A stretch of 34,596 bases of DNA, taken from an uncultured Curvibacter sp. (GTDB taxonomy: Bacteria > Pseudomonadota > Gammaproteobacteria > Burkholderiales > Burkholderiaceae_C). The translations under genes and the position numbers were made by a program. The stretch lies in assembly GCA_903834975.1 (NCBI GenBank), contig CAILKX010000102.1, positions 1-34,596 on the forward strand. Direction: 5' to 3'. Of this stretch, positions 1-9,176 are shown in pieces; position 1 is the stretch's first letter; each line of letters opens with the position of its first letter. The notes under the pieces were generated by a model, which searched no databases, was not told the DNA's origin, and was given only the letters and a program-made list of their open reading frames with translations.

Positions 1-1230
1 AACTATTGGTTGATTTTCCCCTTGGTCTTCTGCGAAAACCGCAACGTCGAACAGTTGCAAAGGGCCTTGGAAAAAAGTTTGGGCTACGGCAACGATGAGT
101 TGACGAACTTTGCCCAAGACCTGTTGGGTCAAAGCCAGGGATCGGCATCGGCGCCTCAGCGCCCCTTCCCCCAAGTCGATGGCGTGCGCATGATCAGCCA
201 CAACGGCGGTTGTGGGGGCACCCGCGCAGATGCGCGTGAATTGTGCAAAGTGTTGTCGGCCTATGCCGACCACCCGAATGTGGCGGGCGTCACCGTCTTC
301 AGCTTGGGGTGTCAAAACGCCCAAATCAGCATGTTCCAAGAAGAGCTGAAAAAGCTCAACCCGAACTTTGACAAACCCTGCCTGATCTATGAGCAGCAAA
401 AGTGGGATGGCGGCGAACAAGCGATGATGAAGCAGGTGCTGCAAGACACCCTGAAAGAATTGGCCAAGGCGAATGAAGTGGTGCGCCAACCCGTGCCTTT
501 GTCGCACCTCAAAATTGGCGTTAAATGCGGCGGCTCTGATGGCTTTTCGGGCATCTCAGCCAACCCGACCATGGGCTATGTGTCCGACATGGTGGTCGCC
601 TTGGGCGGTTCCTCGGTCTTGGCCGAGTTCCCTGAGTTGTGCGGCGTCGAAGGCAACTTGATCGAGCGTTGTGTCCACGACGACGACAAGCGTCGCTTCT
701 TGGGGCTGATGCGTGAATTTGAAGCCAAGGCCGAGGCCGTGGGCACCCATTTTGCCGATAACCCCAGTCCTGGCAACATCCGGGACGGTTTGATCACCGA
801 CGCCATGAAGTCGGCTGGCGCGGCGAAAAAGGGCGGCACCTCGCCCATCGTATCGGTGCTGAACTACGGTCAATTGATGGACAAGCCGGGCTTGTCCTTG
901 CTTTGTACCCCCGGGAATGACGTGGAATCGGTCACGGGCATGGTTGCCTCGGGTGCCAACGTGGTGCTGTTCTCTACGGGATTGGGCACGCCCACGGGCA
1001 ACCCCATCGTGCCCGTGTTGAAGATTGCCAGCAACACCAAAGTGGCGACCAAACTGAACGAGTTGATTGACTTTGACTGCGGCCCTGTGGTCGATGGCAA
1101 ACCCATTCCTGAAGTCGCCAAAGCGTTGTTGAACCAAGTCATCGACACCGCCAGTGGTCGCTACCAATCCAAGGCCGATCGATTGGCGCAACACGATTTC
1201 ATTTTCTGGCGTCAAGACATTTCGCTGTGA
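1..1230 (+). CDS. uxaA: Altronate dehydratase, 5'-truncated by window edge
   Basis: The reading frame is open from base 1 (N-Y-W-L-I-F-P...), so the TTG at base 10 used by the ORF track is an internal codon, not a start. About 409 residues are present. By comparison with the family (roughly 500 aa) the N-terminal SAF-like domain and linker are missing. Seen: FCENRN near the edge, SHNGGCGGTRAD, and KCGGSDGFSGISANP followed by a conserved GG..VLAEFPELCG block, all typical of the UxaA/GarD dehydratase family. The enzyme removes water from D-altronate to give 2-keto-3-deoxygluconate in the cytoplasm, in the galacturonate (Ashwell) pathway. uxaB follows directly and kdgK lies at the end of the same operon, which supports altronate rather than galactarate as substrate. 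Family membership is very likely; substrate is inferred mainly from context. Confidence 0.93.
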   Translation, partial: NYWLIFPLVFCENRNVEQLQRALEKSLGYGNDELTNFAQDLLGQSQGSASAPQRPFPQVDGVRMISHNGGCGGTRADARELCKVLSAYADHPNVAGVTVFSLGCQNAQISMFQEELKKLNPNFDKPCLIYEQQKWDGGEQAMMKQVLQDTLKELAKANEVVRQPVPLSHLKIGVKCGGSDGFSGISANPTMGYVSDMVVALGGSSVLAEFPELCGVEGNLIERCVHDDDKRRFLGLMREFEAKAEAVGTHFADNPSPGNIRDGLITDAMKSAGAAKKGGTSPIVSVLNYGQLMDKPGLSLLCTPGNDVESVTGMVASGANVVLFSTGLGTPTGNPIVPVLKIASNTKVATKLNELIDFDCGPVVDGKPIPEVAKALLNQVIDTASGRYQSKADRLAQHDFIFWRQDISL

Positions 1231-1241
1231 GCGGCAAGCCC

Positions 1242-2699
1242 ATGAACTCCCTTCAACGCACCACGCCTTTTAATTTGCCCATCCGGGTCTTGCAGTTTGG
1301 GCAAGGTAATTTTCTGCGTGGCTTTTTCGATTGGCAAATCGACCTGTTGAACGAACGTTGTGGTTTGAATGCCGGGGTCGTAATTGTGCGTCCCACCTCG
1401 CGTTCAACGGCCCCGTTATTGGACAGTCAAGACGGCCTGTACACCACCGTGGTTCGTGGTTTGGACGAACAGGGGCAGGCGGTACAAAACCACCGCCTGA
1501 TCACTTGCGTGCAACGCGAGCTGGACCTCAGCCACCACATGGCAGATTTTTTGTTGCTGGCCCAAAATCCCGACATTCAGTTCGTGGTTTCCAACACCAC
1601 CGAAGCCGGTATTGCCACCAATACCCAAGATCAATTCAGTGATGCACCGCCAAGCGCTTTCCCCGCCAAGTTAACCCGTTGGTTGTATGCGCGTTTTGAG
1701 CACTTTGCCGGTTCTGCCGCATCAGGCGTGGTGTTGTTGCCCATGGAGCTGATTGACCACAATGGCGACGCCCTCAAAGCGGCTGTGTTGTTTTTCGCAA
1801 AGCGCTGGGACTTGGGTTCTGGCTTTGAAAATTGGCTGCAAACAGCCTGTGTCTTTTGCTCGACACTGGTCGACCGCATCGTGCCGGGTTTCCCCGCCGA
1901 TGAAATGCCAACACTGGAAACCGAACTCGGCTACCGCGACCCCTTCTTGGTGACCACCGAGTACTACCACTTGCTGTTGATTCAAGGGCCCGCCAAAGTG
2001 GCTGAATGGCTCAAGTTGCCAGGCTCGGGTTTGAACATTCATCTGGTTGATGACATTGCCCCCTACAAATTGCGCAAGGTCGGCATTTTGAATGCAGGCC
2101 ATACGGCCATTGTGCCACTCGCCTTGCTGGCAGGGCTCAGCACCGTGGGACAGGCCATGAAAGACGAGCCCGTCGCGGCGTTTTTAAAGGGCCTCTTATT
2201 TGATGAGGTCATTCCAACGCTGCCCTTACCTGCAGAGGAGTTGAACGAGTTTGCAAACGAGGTCTTACGGCGCTTTGGCAACCCCTTTATCCAACACCGA
2301 TTGGCCTCCATTGCCTTGAACAGCTGGTCTAAATTTGCGGTCCGGGTGATGCCGCAGATGCGTCAGTTTCACCAATTGCAGGGCCATTGGCCGCCCCACA
2401 TGGTGCTGGCCTTGGCCGCCACCATGCACCTCTACAAAGGCGAGTTGATTGCTTTGTCTGATGAAGCCGCTCACCTCGAATGGTGGAAAACCGCCTGGGA
2501 GCGGTTTGACAGTGGCGAGCTGAGCGCACGCGACATGGTCAGCACGTGGATGGCCAAAAAGAATGTGTGGGGCGACGTCTTGTCGCTGCATGAAGATTTG
2601 ATCGAAGCCATCACCCAGGATTTGGTGATGCTTCAAAACCAGGGCGCCCGAGAAGCGCTCAAGGCAACCCATTCCAGCGGTGCGGTCGTCGCTGCTTGA
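1242..2699 (+). CDS. uxaB: Tagaturonate reductase (altronate oxidoreductase)
   Basis: A mannitol-dehydrogenase-family NAD(P)-dependent oxidoreductase of about 485 residues, close to the usual UxaB length. Seen: an N-terminal Rossmann start (LQFGQGNFLRGFFDWQID), a central SNTTEAGI segment, and the catalytic-region signature KLRKVGILNAGHTAI. It reduces D-tagaturonate to D-altronate, the substrate of the preceding uxaA product. Two starts are possible. GTG at 1227 overlaps the uxaA stop as GTGA and would couple translation. ATG at 1242 sits 15 bases later and gives MNSLQRTTPF. Neither has a strong Shine-Dalgarno sequence; I prefer the ATG. The alternative fructuronate reductase (UxuB) is less likely because the partner here is uxaA, not uxuA. 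Confidence 0.92.
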   Translation: MNSLQRTTPFNLPIRVLQFGQGNFLRGFFDWQIDLLNERCGLNAGVVIVRPTSRSTAPLLDSQDGLYTTVVRGLDEQGQAVQNHRLITCVQRELDLSHHMADFLLLAQNPDIQFVVSNTTEAGIATNTQDQFSDAPPSAFPAKLTRWLYARFEHFAGSAASGVVLLPMELIDHNGDALKAAVLFFAKRWDLGSGFENWLQTACVFCSTLVDRIVPGFPADEMPTLETELGYRDPFLVTTEYYHLLLIQGPAKVAEWLKLPGSGLNIHLVDDIAPYKLRKVGILNAGHTAIVPLALLAGLSTVGQAMKDEPVAAFLKGLLFDEVIPTLPLPAEELNEFANEVLRRFGNPFIQHRLASIALNSWSKFAVRVMPQMRQFHQLQGHWPPHMVLALAATMHLYKGELIALSDEAAHLEWWKTAWERFDSGELSARDMVSTWMAKKNVWGDVLSLHEDLIEAITQDLVMLQNQGAREALKATHSSGAVVAA

Positions 2700-2715
2700 A
2701 TTTTTTTATCTTACT

Positions 2716-2722
2716 AAAGGAG
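2716..2722 (+). promoter_or_regulatory. Strong ribosome binding site deciding the TonB receptor start
   Basis: AAAGGAG lies 8 bases before ATG 2731. It decides the receptor start in favour of 2731 over the upstream ORF-track start at 2680, which overlaps uxaB. It is one of the best RBS sequences in the operon, fitting high expression of an outer-membrane protein. Confidence 0.8.
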
Positions 2723-2730
2723 TCGTTAAT

Positions 2731-5541
2731 ATGAAAAAGAACTTGAGACAATCACAACACCTGCTGTCCGCAGTCGGCATGGCGGTGTTGGGCCTTTGCT
2801 CGCAGGCCCAGGCGCAAGACGCTGCCTTGGAGCGTGTTGAAGTCACGGGCTCCAGCATCCGTCGCGTGGAAAATGAAGCCGCTTTGCCGGTCAGCGTGTT
2901 GAAGGCCGAAGACTTCACCAAGGCCGGCATCACGACCTTGGGCGACTTGCTGCAAGCCTTGCCGCAAGCCCTGTCCTTGCTGCCTTCTAATGCCGGCGCA
3001 GGCACCATCATCAACTTGCGTGGTTTGGGTTCCAACCGCACCTTGGTGTTGTTGAATGGCCGTCGTTTGTCCAACGAGCCGACCTCGGATGGTTTGGCCA
3101 ACATCGACATCTTGCCCATCAGCGCATTGGAGCGTGTCGAAGTTTTGAACGACGGTGCGTCGTCAACTTATGGCTCTGACGCCATCGCCGGTGTGGTCAA
3201 CTTCATCACCAAACGCCAATACCAGGGCGTTGAAATTTCGGGCCAAGCTGGCAAACCCCAACACAGCGGCGGTGGCAATGAGCAAGGCTTCAACATCACT
3301 GCGGGTACGGGTGATTTGAACAAAGACGGCTGGAACGTTTACGCCACTTTTAATCACCATCAAAAAGCCTTGTTGCTTGAAAAAGACCGCCCCATGTTGG
3401 GTCAGGGCAGCCCAGCGGCGACCAGCGTGGGTTCATCGGGTTACGGTAACCCTGCCAACATCAAGGTCGGCAGTGCTTATTACAACCCCTATGGGTCAAC
3501 AGGTTGCACCCCGGGCTATACAGGCGCCACCAGCGGCAACAGCTTGGGTGGATGCATTGTCGATCCCAACGCCTACAACGTGGCATTGTTCCCCAACCAA
3601 CAAGAAAACTTTTACACCAAGGGCACTTTAAAGATTTCGGCTGACCACACCCTGTCAGCTGAGTACAACCGGGGTCAGACTTGGATCGACAGCTTGAAGA
3701 ACCCGGCGACTTCAGCAGGTTCTGGCTCTACTTTCAACGCCTTGGCCGGTTCTGCTTTGCCCGCCAATTACCCCACTTCAGTGCCTGCCTTCACCATCAC
3801 CACAGCCAGCCCTTGGTTCCCCGGCGGTACAGGTGGCGTACCTGCTATTTCCGGTCTTTCGGCTGCTGCGACCAATAAAACCGCTTACACGCTGTTGTGG
3901 TCGGCTCCCGGCGGTTTGGCTGAGCAAATTGACACCCAGCTCAACCAACGTTTTGTCTTGAACGACCAAGGCCGTTTGGAGGGCTGGGATTACAAGGCTG
4001 GATTTGTTGCAGGCTCGTCTGACCGCACTGTTTCAGCCGCACACAATGTTTTTGATGGCTCCTTGTTGCAACAGGGCTTTTTGAACGGATCGATCAACCC
4101 CTTCTCTGCCACTCAAAATGCCACGGGTCAAGCGGCTTTGGATGCAGCACGTCTCGACGGTCAAGCGGTTCGCCGCGCGCGCACCACCATCACCGGTGTG
4201 GATGCCCAGGGTAGCCGTGAGTTGATGGATTTGGACGGGGGTCCTTTGGCTGTCGCATTGGGTGCCAATGCTTTGCATGGCACCTTCCACGACCAGAAGT
4301 TGGCTGCCGGTCAGTACTCGACTTTTGGTTACACCGCGCCCACGCTGGCGGGTGATAACCGGAATGTTTTGTCGGCCTTTGCTGAGTTGAACGCCCCCGT
4401 GACCAAAGAGTTGACGATCAATGGCGCGGTGCGTGACGACCACTACAGCGACGTGGGCAACACCTTCAACCCCAAGCTGAGCTTCCGCTTCCAACCTTCG
4501 CAAGAAGTGATTTTCCGTGGTGCCGCCAGCACCGGTTTCCGCGCGCCCAGCATGAATGACTCGCATGGCTACTCAACCCCAGGTGCGACGAACACCGCCG
4601 GTATTGCCATCAACGACCCCTTGCTGTGCCCCAACGGTGTGCCGCAAACCACTTTGTCGGGTTACAACTCAGGCAGCACGACCCAAGGGACCAACTATTC
4701 TTCTTGCGCGACGACCACCATCAATGGCACGACCAAGAGCAACAACTTGCCGACCCGCACCAGTTCCAATCCTTTGTTGAAACCAGAAACCTCCAAGACC
4801 TTCACCTTGGGCGTGGTTTTTGAGCCTGCCAAGGATTTGAACCTGTCGTTCGACTACTGGCACATTGGCATGAACAACGTGATCAATGCGTTGCCCATGA
4901 CCGCCGTGGCCGCCAACCCAGCTGCGTATTCCAATTTGTTCGTGCGTGATGCCAACAACAACTTGTTGTACATCAACAACGTGACGGCCAACTTGGGTTC
5001 TTTGCGCGAGTCGGGCATCGACGTTACCAGCAACTACCGCTTCCTGGTCCCCGAAGTGGGTCAGTTTGGCATCGGTCTGGACGGCACTTATTTGCTCAAC
5101 TTTGAAAACCAAGTCACGCCTGGCGCGGCTTGGGTCAACAACGTGGGTCAATTCGGTAACGTCACCAACGCGCCGATCGCCAACTCACCCACGCTGGGTT
5201 TCCGCTGGAGACATAACCTCCACGCCGACTGGACCAACGGCGCATGGACCACCCGTGTCACCGAGTTGTTCACCTCCAGCTACCTGGACCAAAACACCTG
5301 CACCGGCGTGACTGTGAATGGTGTTTCGTGCTCGAACCACACGATTCCTTCGTACTCCTTGGTCAACCTGAGTGTGGCTTACAGTGGCATCAAAGACCTC
5401 ACTTTGATTGCGGGTGTCAACAACGTGTTCAACCGTTTGCCACCCGCCACCAACTCGAGCACCTACAGCAACGGTTACGTCAGCAGCAACGCCAGCCCCT
5501 TGTTGCGTTCGTACCTGATGACGGCCACCTACCGCTTCTAA
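2731..5541 (+). CDS. TonB-dependent outer-membrane receptor, probably for pectic oligosaccharides
   Basis: A 936-residue protein starting MKKNLRQSQ with a Sec signal peptide that likely ends at AQAQ-DAALE. A plug domain follows (about 45-160): ERVEVTGSSIRR near the mature N terminus, then GDLLQALPQ, INLRGLGSNRTLVLLNGRR and ERVEVLNDGASSTYGSDAIAGVVNFI. The rest is a 22-strand-type barrel with long loops and a C-terminal ..TATYRF ending in Phe, the usual barrel-assembly signal. A loop pair of Cys (about 264-276) and another later suggest loop disulfides. The gene sits 31 nt after uxaB and 27 nt before the acetylesterase inside the pectin operon. From this I infer uptake of oligogalacturonides or similar; the family otherwise includes siderophore receptors, so the substrate is inferred from context only. 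Confidence 0.9.
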   Translation: MKKNLRQSQHLLSAVGMAVLGLCSQAQAQDAALERVEVTGSSIRRVENEAALPVSVLKAEDFTKAGITTLGDLLQALPQALSLLPSNAGAGTIINLRGLGSNRTLVLLNGRRLSNEPTSDGLANIDILPISALERVEVLNDGASSTYGSDAIAGVVNFITKRQYQGVEISGQAGKPQHSGGGNEQGFNITAGTGDLNKDGWNVYATFNHHQKALLLEKDRPMLGQGSPAATSVGSSGYGNPANIKVGSAYYNPYGSTGCTPGYTGATSGNSLGGCIVDPNAYNVALFPNQQENFYTKGTLKISADHTLSAEYNRGQTWIDSLKNPATSAGSGSTFNALAGSALPANYPTSVPAFTITTASPWFPGGTGGVPAISGLSAAATNKTAYTLLWSAPGGLAEQIDTQLNQRFVLNDQGRLEGWDYKAGFVAGSSDRTVSAAHNVFDGSLLQQGFLNGSINPFSATQNATGQAALDAARLDGQAVRRARTTITGVDAQGSRELMDLDGGPLAVALGANALHGTFHDQKLAAGQYSTFGYTAPTLAGDNRNVLSAFAELNAPVTKELTINGAVRDDHYSDVGNTFNPKLSFRFQPSQEVIFRGAASTGFRAPSMNDSHGYSTPGATNTAGIAINDPLLCPNGVPQTTLSGYNSGSTTQGTNYSSCATTTINGTTKSNNLPTRTSSNPLLKPETSKTFTLGVVFEPAKDLNLSFDYWHIGMNNVINALPMTAVAANPAAYSNLFVRDANNNLLYINNVTANLGSLRESGIDVTSNYRFLVPEVGQFGIGLDGTYLLNFENQVTPGAAWVNNVGQFGNVTNAPIANSPTLGFRWRHNLHADWTNGAWTTRVTELFTSSYLDQNTCTGVTVNGVSCSNHTIPSYSLVNLSVAYSGIKDLTLIAGVNNVFNRLPPATNSSTYSNGYVSSNASPLLRSYLMTATYRF

Positions 5542-5568
5542 GTAGCGGTCCAATCAGGCCGGCTCAAC

Positions 5569-6459
5569 ATGAATGCCTATACAAAAAGGGATTGGTTGAC
5601 CGGCTTGATATCGGTGTGGCTCTGGGCGTTTTCAACAACGGCTTGGGCTTCACCGCCTCATTTGTCACCCATCCAAGTGATCTTGGTGGGTGATTCCACT
5701 TTGGCGCCCAAGAATGGTTACGGCGATGCCCTGTGTGCCCGCTTTGTGCCCCAAGTGAAGTGCATCAATTTGGCCAAAAATGGCCGCAGCTCGGGCAGTT
5801 ACCGTGCAGAAGGATCTTGGCAAAGTGTGCTGGACTTGTTGAAGCAAGCCCGAGGGACACTGCCAACTTATGTCCTGATTGAGTTCGGGCACAACGACCA
5901 ACCCGGCAAACCCGGACGATCCACCGATTTGGTGACAGAATTTCCCCGCAACCTCAGCCGCTATGTGCAAGAGGTCCGCGCTTTGGGCGGCCAGCCTTTG
6001 TTGGCCACGCCTTTGACGCGTCGCAATTTCAAGGGCGACCAATTGGTCCACGATTTAGAACCCTGGGCCGATGCCACGCGCCAAGTTGGGTTGGAAGAAA
6101 AAGTCCCTGTGCTTGAATTGCTACAAGTCAGCTCAGCGGCCATCCAAACCTTGGGCCATGCACAGGCGGATACCTTGGCTGTTGAACCGCCCCCGGCGGC
6201 ACACCAGATTGAAATTCAAGGCAGCTCACAAGAGACGAGCGCATCAGGGGTCATAGGTGCCTCAGGCAAGTCAAGTGCCTCAGTCACCTCGGCCAAGGTG
6301 GACTTGAACCAACTCGAGCCTGTCAGCCCCCAAAAAAGCGCCTTTGATCACACCCATGTGGGGCCCATAGGAGCGGCTTTTTTTGCAGAACAAATGGAAG
6401 AACTGATGCGGAAAACCTTGCCTGAGTGGCCACCCTATTTTCAAATTCAAAAGCCATGA
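5569..6459 (+). CDS. SGNH/GDSL esterase, rhamnogalacturonan acetylesterase-like (CE12)
   Basis: A 296-residue secreted esterase with an N-terminal hydrophobic signal (LISVWLWAFSTTAWA). SGNH blocks are visible: VGDST with Ser43 as nucleophile, LAKNGRSS for block II, FGHND with Asn109 for block III, and DHTHVG with Asp260/His263 for block V. This pattern matches CE12 rhamnogalacturonan acetylesterases, which strip acetyl groups from pectin. An Ala/Ser-rich low-complexity insert (about residues 196-250) lies between blocks III and V. The stop overlaps the next start as ATGA, so it is probably translationally coupled to the pectinase fusion. The CE12 assignment is good; whether it acts on rhamnogalacturonan or on acetylated homogalacturonan is not decidable here. 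Confidence 0.85.
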   Translation: MNAYTKRDWLTGLISVWLWAFSTTAWASPPHLSPIQVILVGDSTLAPKNGYGDALCARFVPQVKCINLAKNGRSSGSYRAEGSWQSVLDLLKQARGTLPTYVLIEFGHNDQPGKPGRSTDLVTEFPRNLSRYVQEVRALGGQPLLATPLTRRNFKGDQLVHDLEPWADATRQVGLEEKVPVLELLQVSSAAIQTLGHAQADTLAVEPPPAAHQIEIQGSSQETSASGVIGASGKSSASVTSAKVDLNQLEPVSPQKSAFDHTHVGPIGAAFFAEQMEELMRKTLPEWPPYFQIQKP

Positions 6460-9176
6460 ACTTCCCCTTTTTGTGTGGCCGTGCGGTGTTGGCTTTGGCT
6501 TTGGCTTTGGGCTTTTTGTCCCTGGGCGCCCAAGCCCAAGATTCTAGAAACGTCACGGAGCCCAAAGTGCCTCCCGCCTGTGACGTTTTGGTGGCACAGG
6601 CCACAGGACCATTGCAAAAAGTCGATGACGATCAAGTCCGCATTCAACGGGCCATTGACCGTTGCCCGTCCGGACGGAGCGTCTATTTGGTTCAGAGCAA
6701 TGAACAAAATGCCTTCACCTCAGGCCCATTGCAATTAAGAACTGGCGTGACCTTGGTGGTGGATGCGGGGGTCACGCTGTACGCCAGCACCGACCCCAGT
6801 CGTTACGACCGGGGTGCACAGACCTGTGGAACGGTAGGCAAAAAAGGGCATGGTTGCCACAATTTCATCACCGCACAAAACACCGCCAACAGCGGCATCA
6901 TGGGCAAAGGGACGATTGATGGCCAAGGCGGCCAGCCCTTGCAAGGGCAAAACGAATCTTGGTGGCAAATTGCGCGGCGCGCGCAACGTGAAGTGTCTGA
7001 GCACAATGTGCCTCGCTTGATCGAAGTCAACCAATCGAAAGAGTTCACGCTATATCAAATCAGACTGGCCAATTCGCCGAACTTTCATGTGACCTTGAAC
7101 AGCGTCGATGGCTTCACGGCATGGGGCGTTGTGCTGGACACGCCGGCAACCGCCCGCAACACCGACGGCATTGACCCCATCTCATCGCGCAACATCACCG
7201 TGACCCGTAGCTTCATTGCGACGGGCGATGACGGCGTGGCGATCAAGTCAAACGCCAGTGGACCCGCCGAAAAAATATCGATTATCGACAACCATTTTTA
7301 TAACGGTCACGGGATGTCGATAGGCAGTGAAACTTATGGTGGGGTTCGTGATGTGTTGGTCAGGCAATTGAGCATGGAGGGCAGCACCTCAGGCCTGCGC
7401 ATCAAAAGCAACGCGTCCCGTGGTGGGTTGGTCGAACGCATTCGCTACGAGCAAGTGTGCCTGCGCGATGTCAAAGTGCCCATTGATTTTTCCGCTTTTT
7501 ACAACAAAATTTCAAACGGCGACTTGCCCCCGATTTTTCAAGCGATCGAACTCGACACCGTCACCAGTTTGACGCCTGGCGATTTGACTTTGTTGGGTTA
7601 CAGCCCAGCCCTGCCGATTCAAGTTCAATTCAAAGACGTGTGGCTCACGGGGCAGGGACATCACCAAGTGATGAATGCACAAACGCAAGGCGTGATTCAA
7701 TTCAGACCCCTTCCGCCACTTGAATCTGGCCGTTGTGCGGGGCAATTTCCTTTATTTCCAAAGACACAAGCGCCGACGATTGGCCGTGTTGGCTCATCGG
7801 GCCAGCCCAGTGGGCGTCCCCAGTTAAGTGCAGCGCAAGCAGCGCACTTCAAATGGAGCGAGGTGATGTCCTATGCGGGTCTGCCCGGTCACGAGCAGCT
7901 GGACCCTTGGGATCCCCTTTCAAACGGCGTCGCAGACTTGAAAGTGATTCAGAAAGGGGTCGAGAAAGGGGCCGAGAATGGGGCTCAAGTTGACTATGTC
8001 GTCGAGGCGCTGAAATCAGGCAACAGTGCCTCAGCGAACACGAAGTCGGTTTTCAAAACCATTCAATCGGCGGTGAACCGAGCGGTTCAGGAGGCCAAAC
8101 TGACAGGGCGTCAGGCGCCCATCCGAATTCTGATTCAGCCAGGGCGTTACGAAGAAATTGTTTATGTGCCGGCCCTGTCTGCACCCATTTGGTTAATCGG
8201 CGCGGGCGCTCAACCCCAAGACACCGTCATCACCGCTTCATTAGAAGCCGCTGACTCAGGCGCTGAATTGACACGACGCCATGGCGCTGAATTCACTCAG
8301 GCCGATGCCGACATTCGCGCCATGTTTGACAGCCTCAAAGAGCGCCCCTTATTGACCACCTTTGGCTCCGCCACGGTGTGGACCCAAAACAGGGGTTTTC
8401 AAATGAAAAATTTGACGGTTGAGAACGCCTATGTTCGCCCGAATCCCATCCCCCCGGGCATGCACCAGGCGGTTGCTTTGATGGTGGACGGGGCCGATCG
8501 ATCGGTGTTTGACCAAGTGCGTTTGTTGGCGTTGCAAGACACCTTGTACCTCAAGGCCCGCGAAGGCGGTCGAACCTCGCGTTCATTCTTTGTCAACGCA
8601 TTCATCCAAGGCGATGTTGACTTTATATTTGGTGATGCAACGGCTTACTTTTACCGCTCCGAAGTCAAGACCTTGGGCAGTCGCGATCAAGCGTATGTGG
8701 CCGCACCCAGCACCCATTTGGATAGCCGTTACGGCTTTGTTTTTGACCAAGTTAATTTCACCCACGACGGCAGTCCCCTTGCTTTGCAGGGGCGCTATCG
8801 GTTGGCGCGTCAATGGTTTCACAACCAGAAATGCACGCCTTATGGCCCCATGTCGATCGAGTCCTATGCATGCCAACTGGCCAAGGCCGATGGGTTCAAT
8901 GGCTCGCAAGGGACGATTCGACCTGAAACCCTGAAAACCGTGGGCAAGGTGGTGGTCATGAACTCCCAACTCGGCGCCCATTTGAGTCCAACCCATCCTT
9001 GGGCCGATTGGAACCAACGAGGCAAGCTGACCTTTCGACCTGCTCAATTTGACCGAGACGGTTTCCTGAAAAACCTTGAGCAGGCTTATCCCAACGAAGA
9101 TCTAAGTTGGGTTGGTACCAACCCAGACCCCACGGCCGCCATTTTTTTGGCCGAATACCAAAATCAGGGACTTTGA
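6456..9176 (+). CDS. Bifunctional polygalacturonase (GH28) - pectin methylesterase (CE8)
   Basis: A 906-residue two-domain protein. Start ATG 6456 overlaps the previous stop as ATGA and opens a Sec signal peptide (MNFPFLCGRAVLALALALGF...AQAQ); the longer ORF-track start lacks that logic. GH28 domain about 35-430: NTDGID (235-240), TGDDG (Asp258/Asp259), GHGMSIGS (284-291) and RIKSN (315-319). A linker of about 100 residues follows. CE8 domain about 530-890: FKTIQSAV, QPGRYEE, LQDTLYL (Gln694/Asp695), QGDVDFIFG (Asp722) and ARQW (Arg785/Trp787), so the known methylesterase active-site residues are all present. De-esterification by CE8 exposes galacturonan for GH28, a sensible pairing. Oddity: the GH28 motif has GDDGVAIKS where GDDCIAIK is usual. 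Both domain calls are strong. Confidence 0.92.
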   Translation: MNFPFLCGRAVLALALALGFLSLGAQAQDSRNVTEPKVPPACDVLVAQATGPLQKVDDDQVRIQRAIDRCPSGRSVYLVQSNEQNAFTSGPLQLRTGVTLVVDAGVTLYASTDPSRYDRGAQTCGTVGKKGHGCHNFITAQNTANSGIMGKGTIDGQGGQPLQGQNESWWQIARRAQREVSEHNVPRLIEVNQSKEFTLYQIRLANSPNFHVTLNSVDGFTAWGVVLDTPATARNTDGIDPISSRNITVTRSFIATGDDGVAIKSNASGPAEKISIIDNHFYNGHGMSIGSETYGGVRDVLVRQLSMEGSTSGLRIKSNASRGGLVERIRYEQVCLRDVKVPIDFSAFYNKISNGDLPPIFQAIELDTVTSLTPGDLTLLGYSPALPIQVQFKDVWLTGQGHHQVMNAQTQGVIQFRPLPPLESGRCAGQFPLFPKTQAPTIGRVGSSGQPSGRPQLSAAQAAHFKWSEVMSYAGLPGHEQLDPWDPLSNGVADLKVIQKGVEKGAENGAQVDYVVEALKSGNSASANTKSVFKTIQSAVNRAVQEAKLTGRQAPIRILIQPGRYEEIVYVPALSAPIWLIGAGAQPQDTVITASLEAADSGAELTRRHGAEFTQADADIRAMFDSLKERPLLTTFGSATVWTQNRGFQMKNLTVENAYVRPNPIPPGMHQAVALMVDGADRSVFDQVRLLALQDTLYLKAREGGRTSRSFFVNAFIQGDVDFIFGDATAYFYRSEVKTLGSRDQAYVAAPSTHLDSRYGFVFDQVNFTHDGSPLALQGRYRLARQWFHNQKCTPYGPMSIESYACQLAKADGFNGSQGTIRPETLKTVGKVVVMNSQLGAHLSPTHPWADWNQRGKLTFRPAQFDRDGFLKNLEQAYPNEDLSWVGTNPDPTAAIFLAEYQNQGL

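Noticed and set aside
10-12. TTG at base 10 as the start of the first ORF
   Set aside because: The frame is open to base 1 and the sequence around it (NYWLIFPLVFCENRN) is an internal conserved part of altronate dehydratase.
556-1215. 219-aa minus-strand ORF antisense to uxaA
   Set aside because: Lies inside conserved altronate dehydratase sequence and has no recognisable features.
6489-6510. TTGGCT hexamer repeats as a phase-variation tract
   Set aside because: Repeat unit is six bases, so slippage keeps the frame; it only encodes the Leu-Ala run of a signal peptide.
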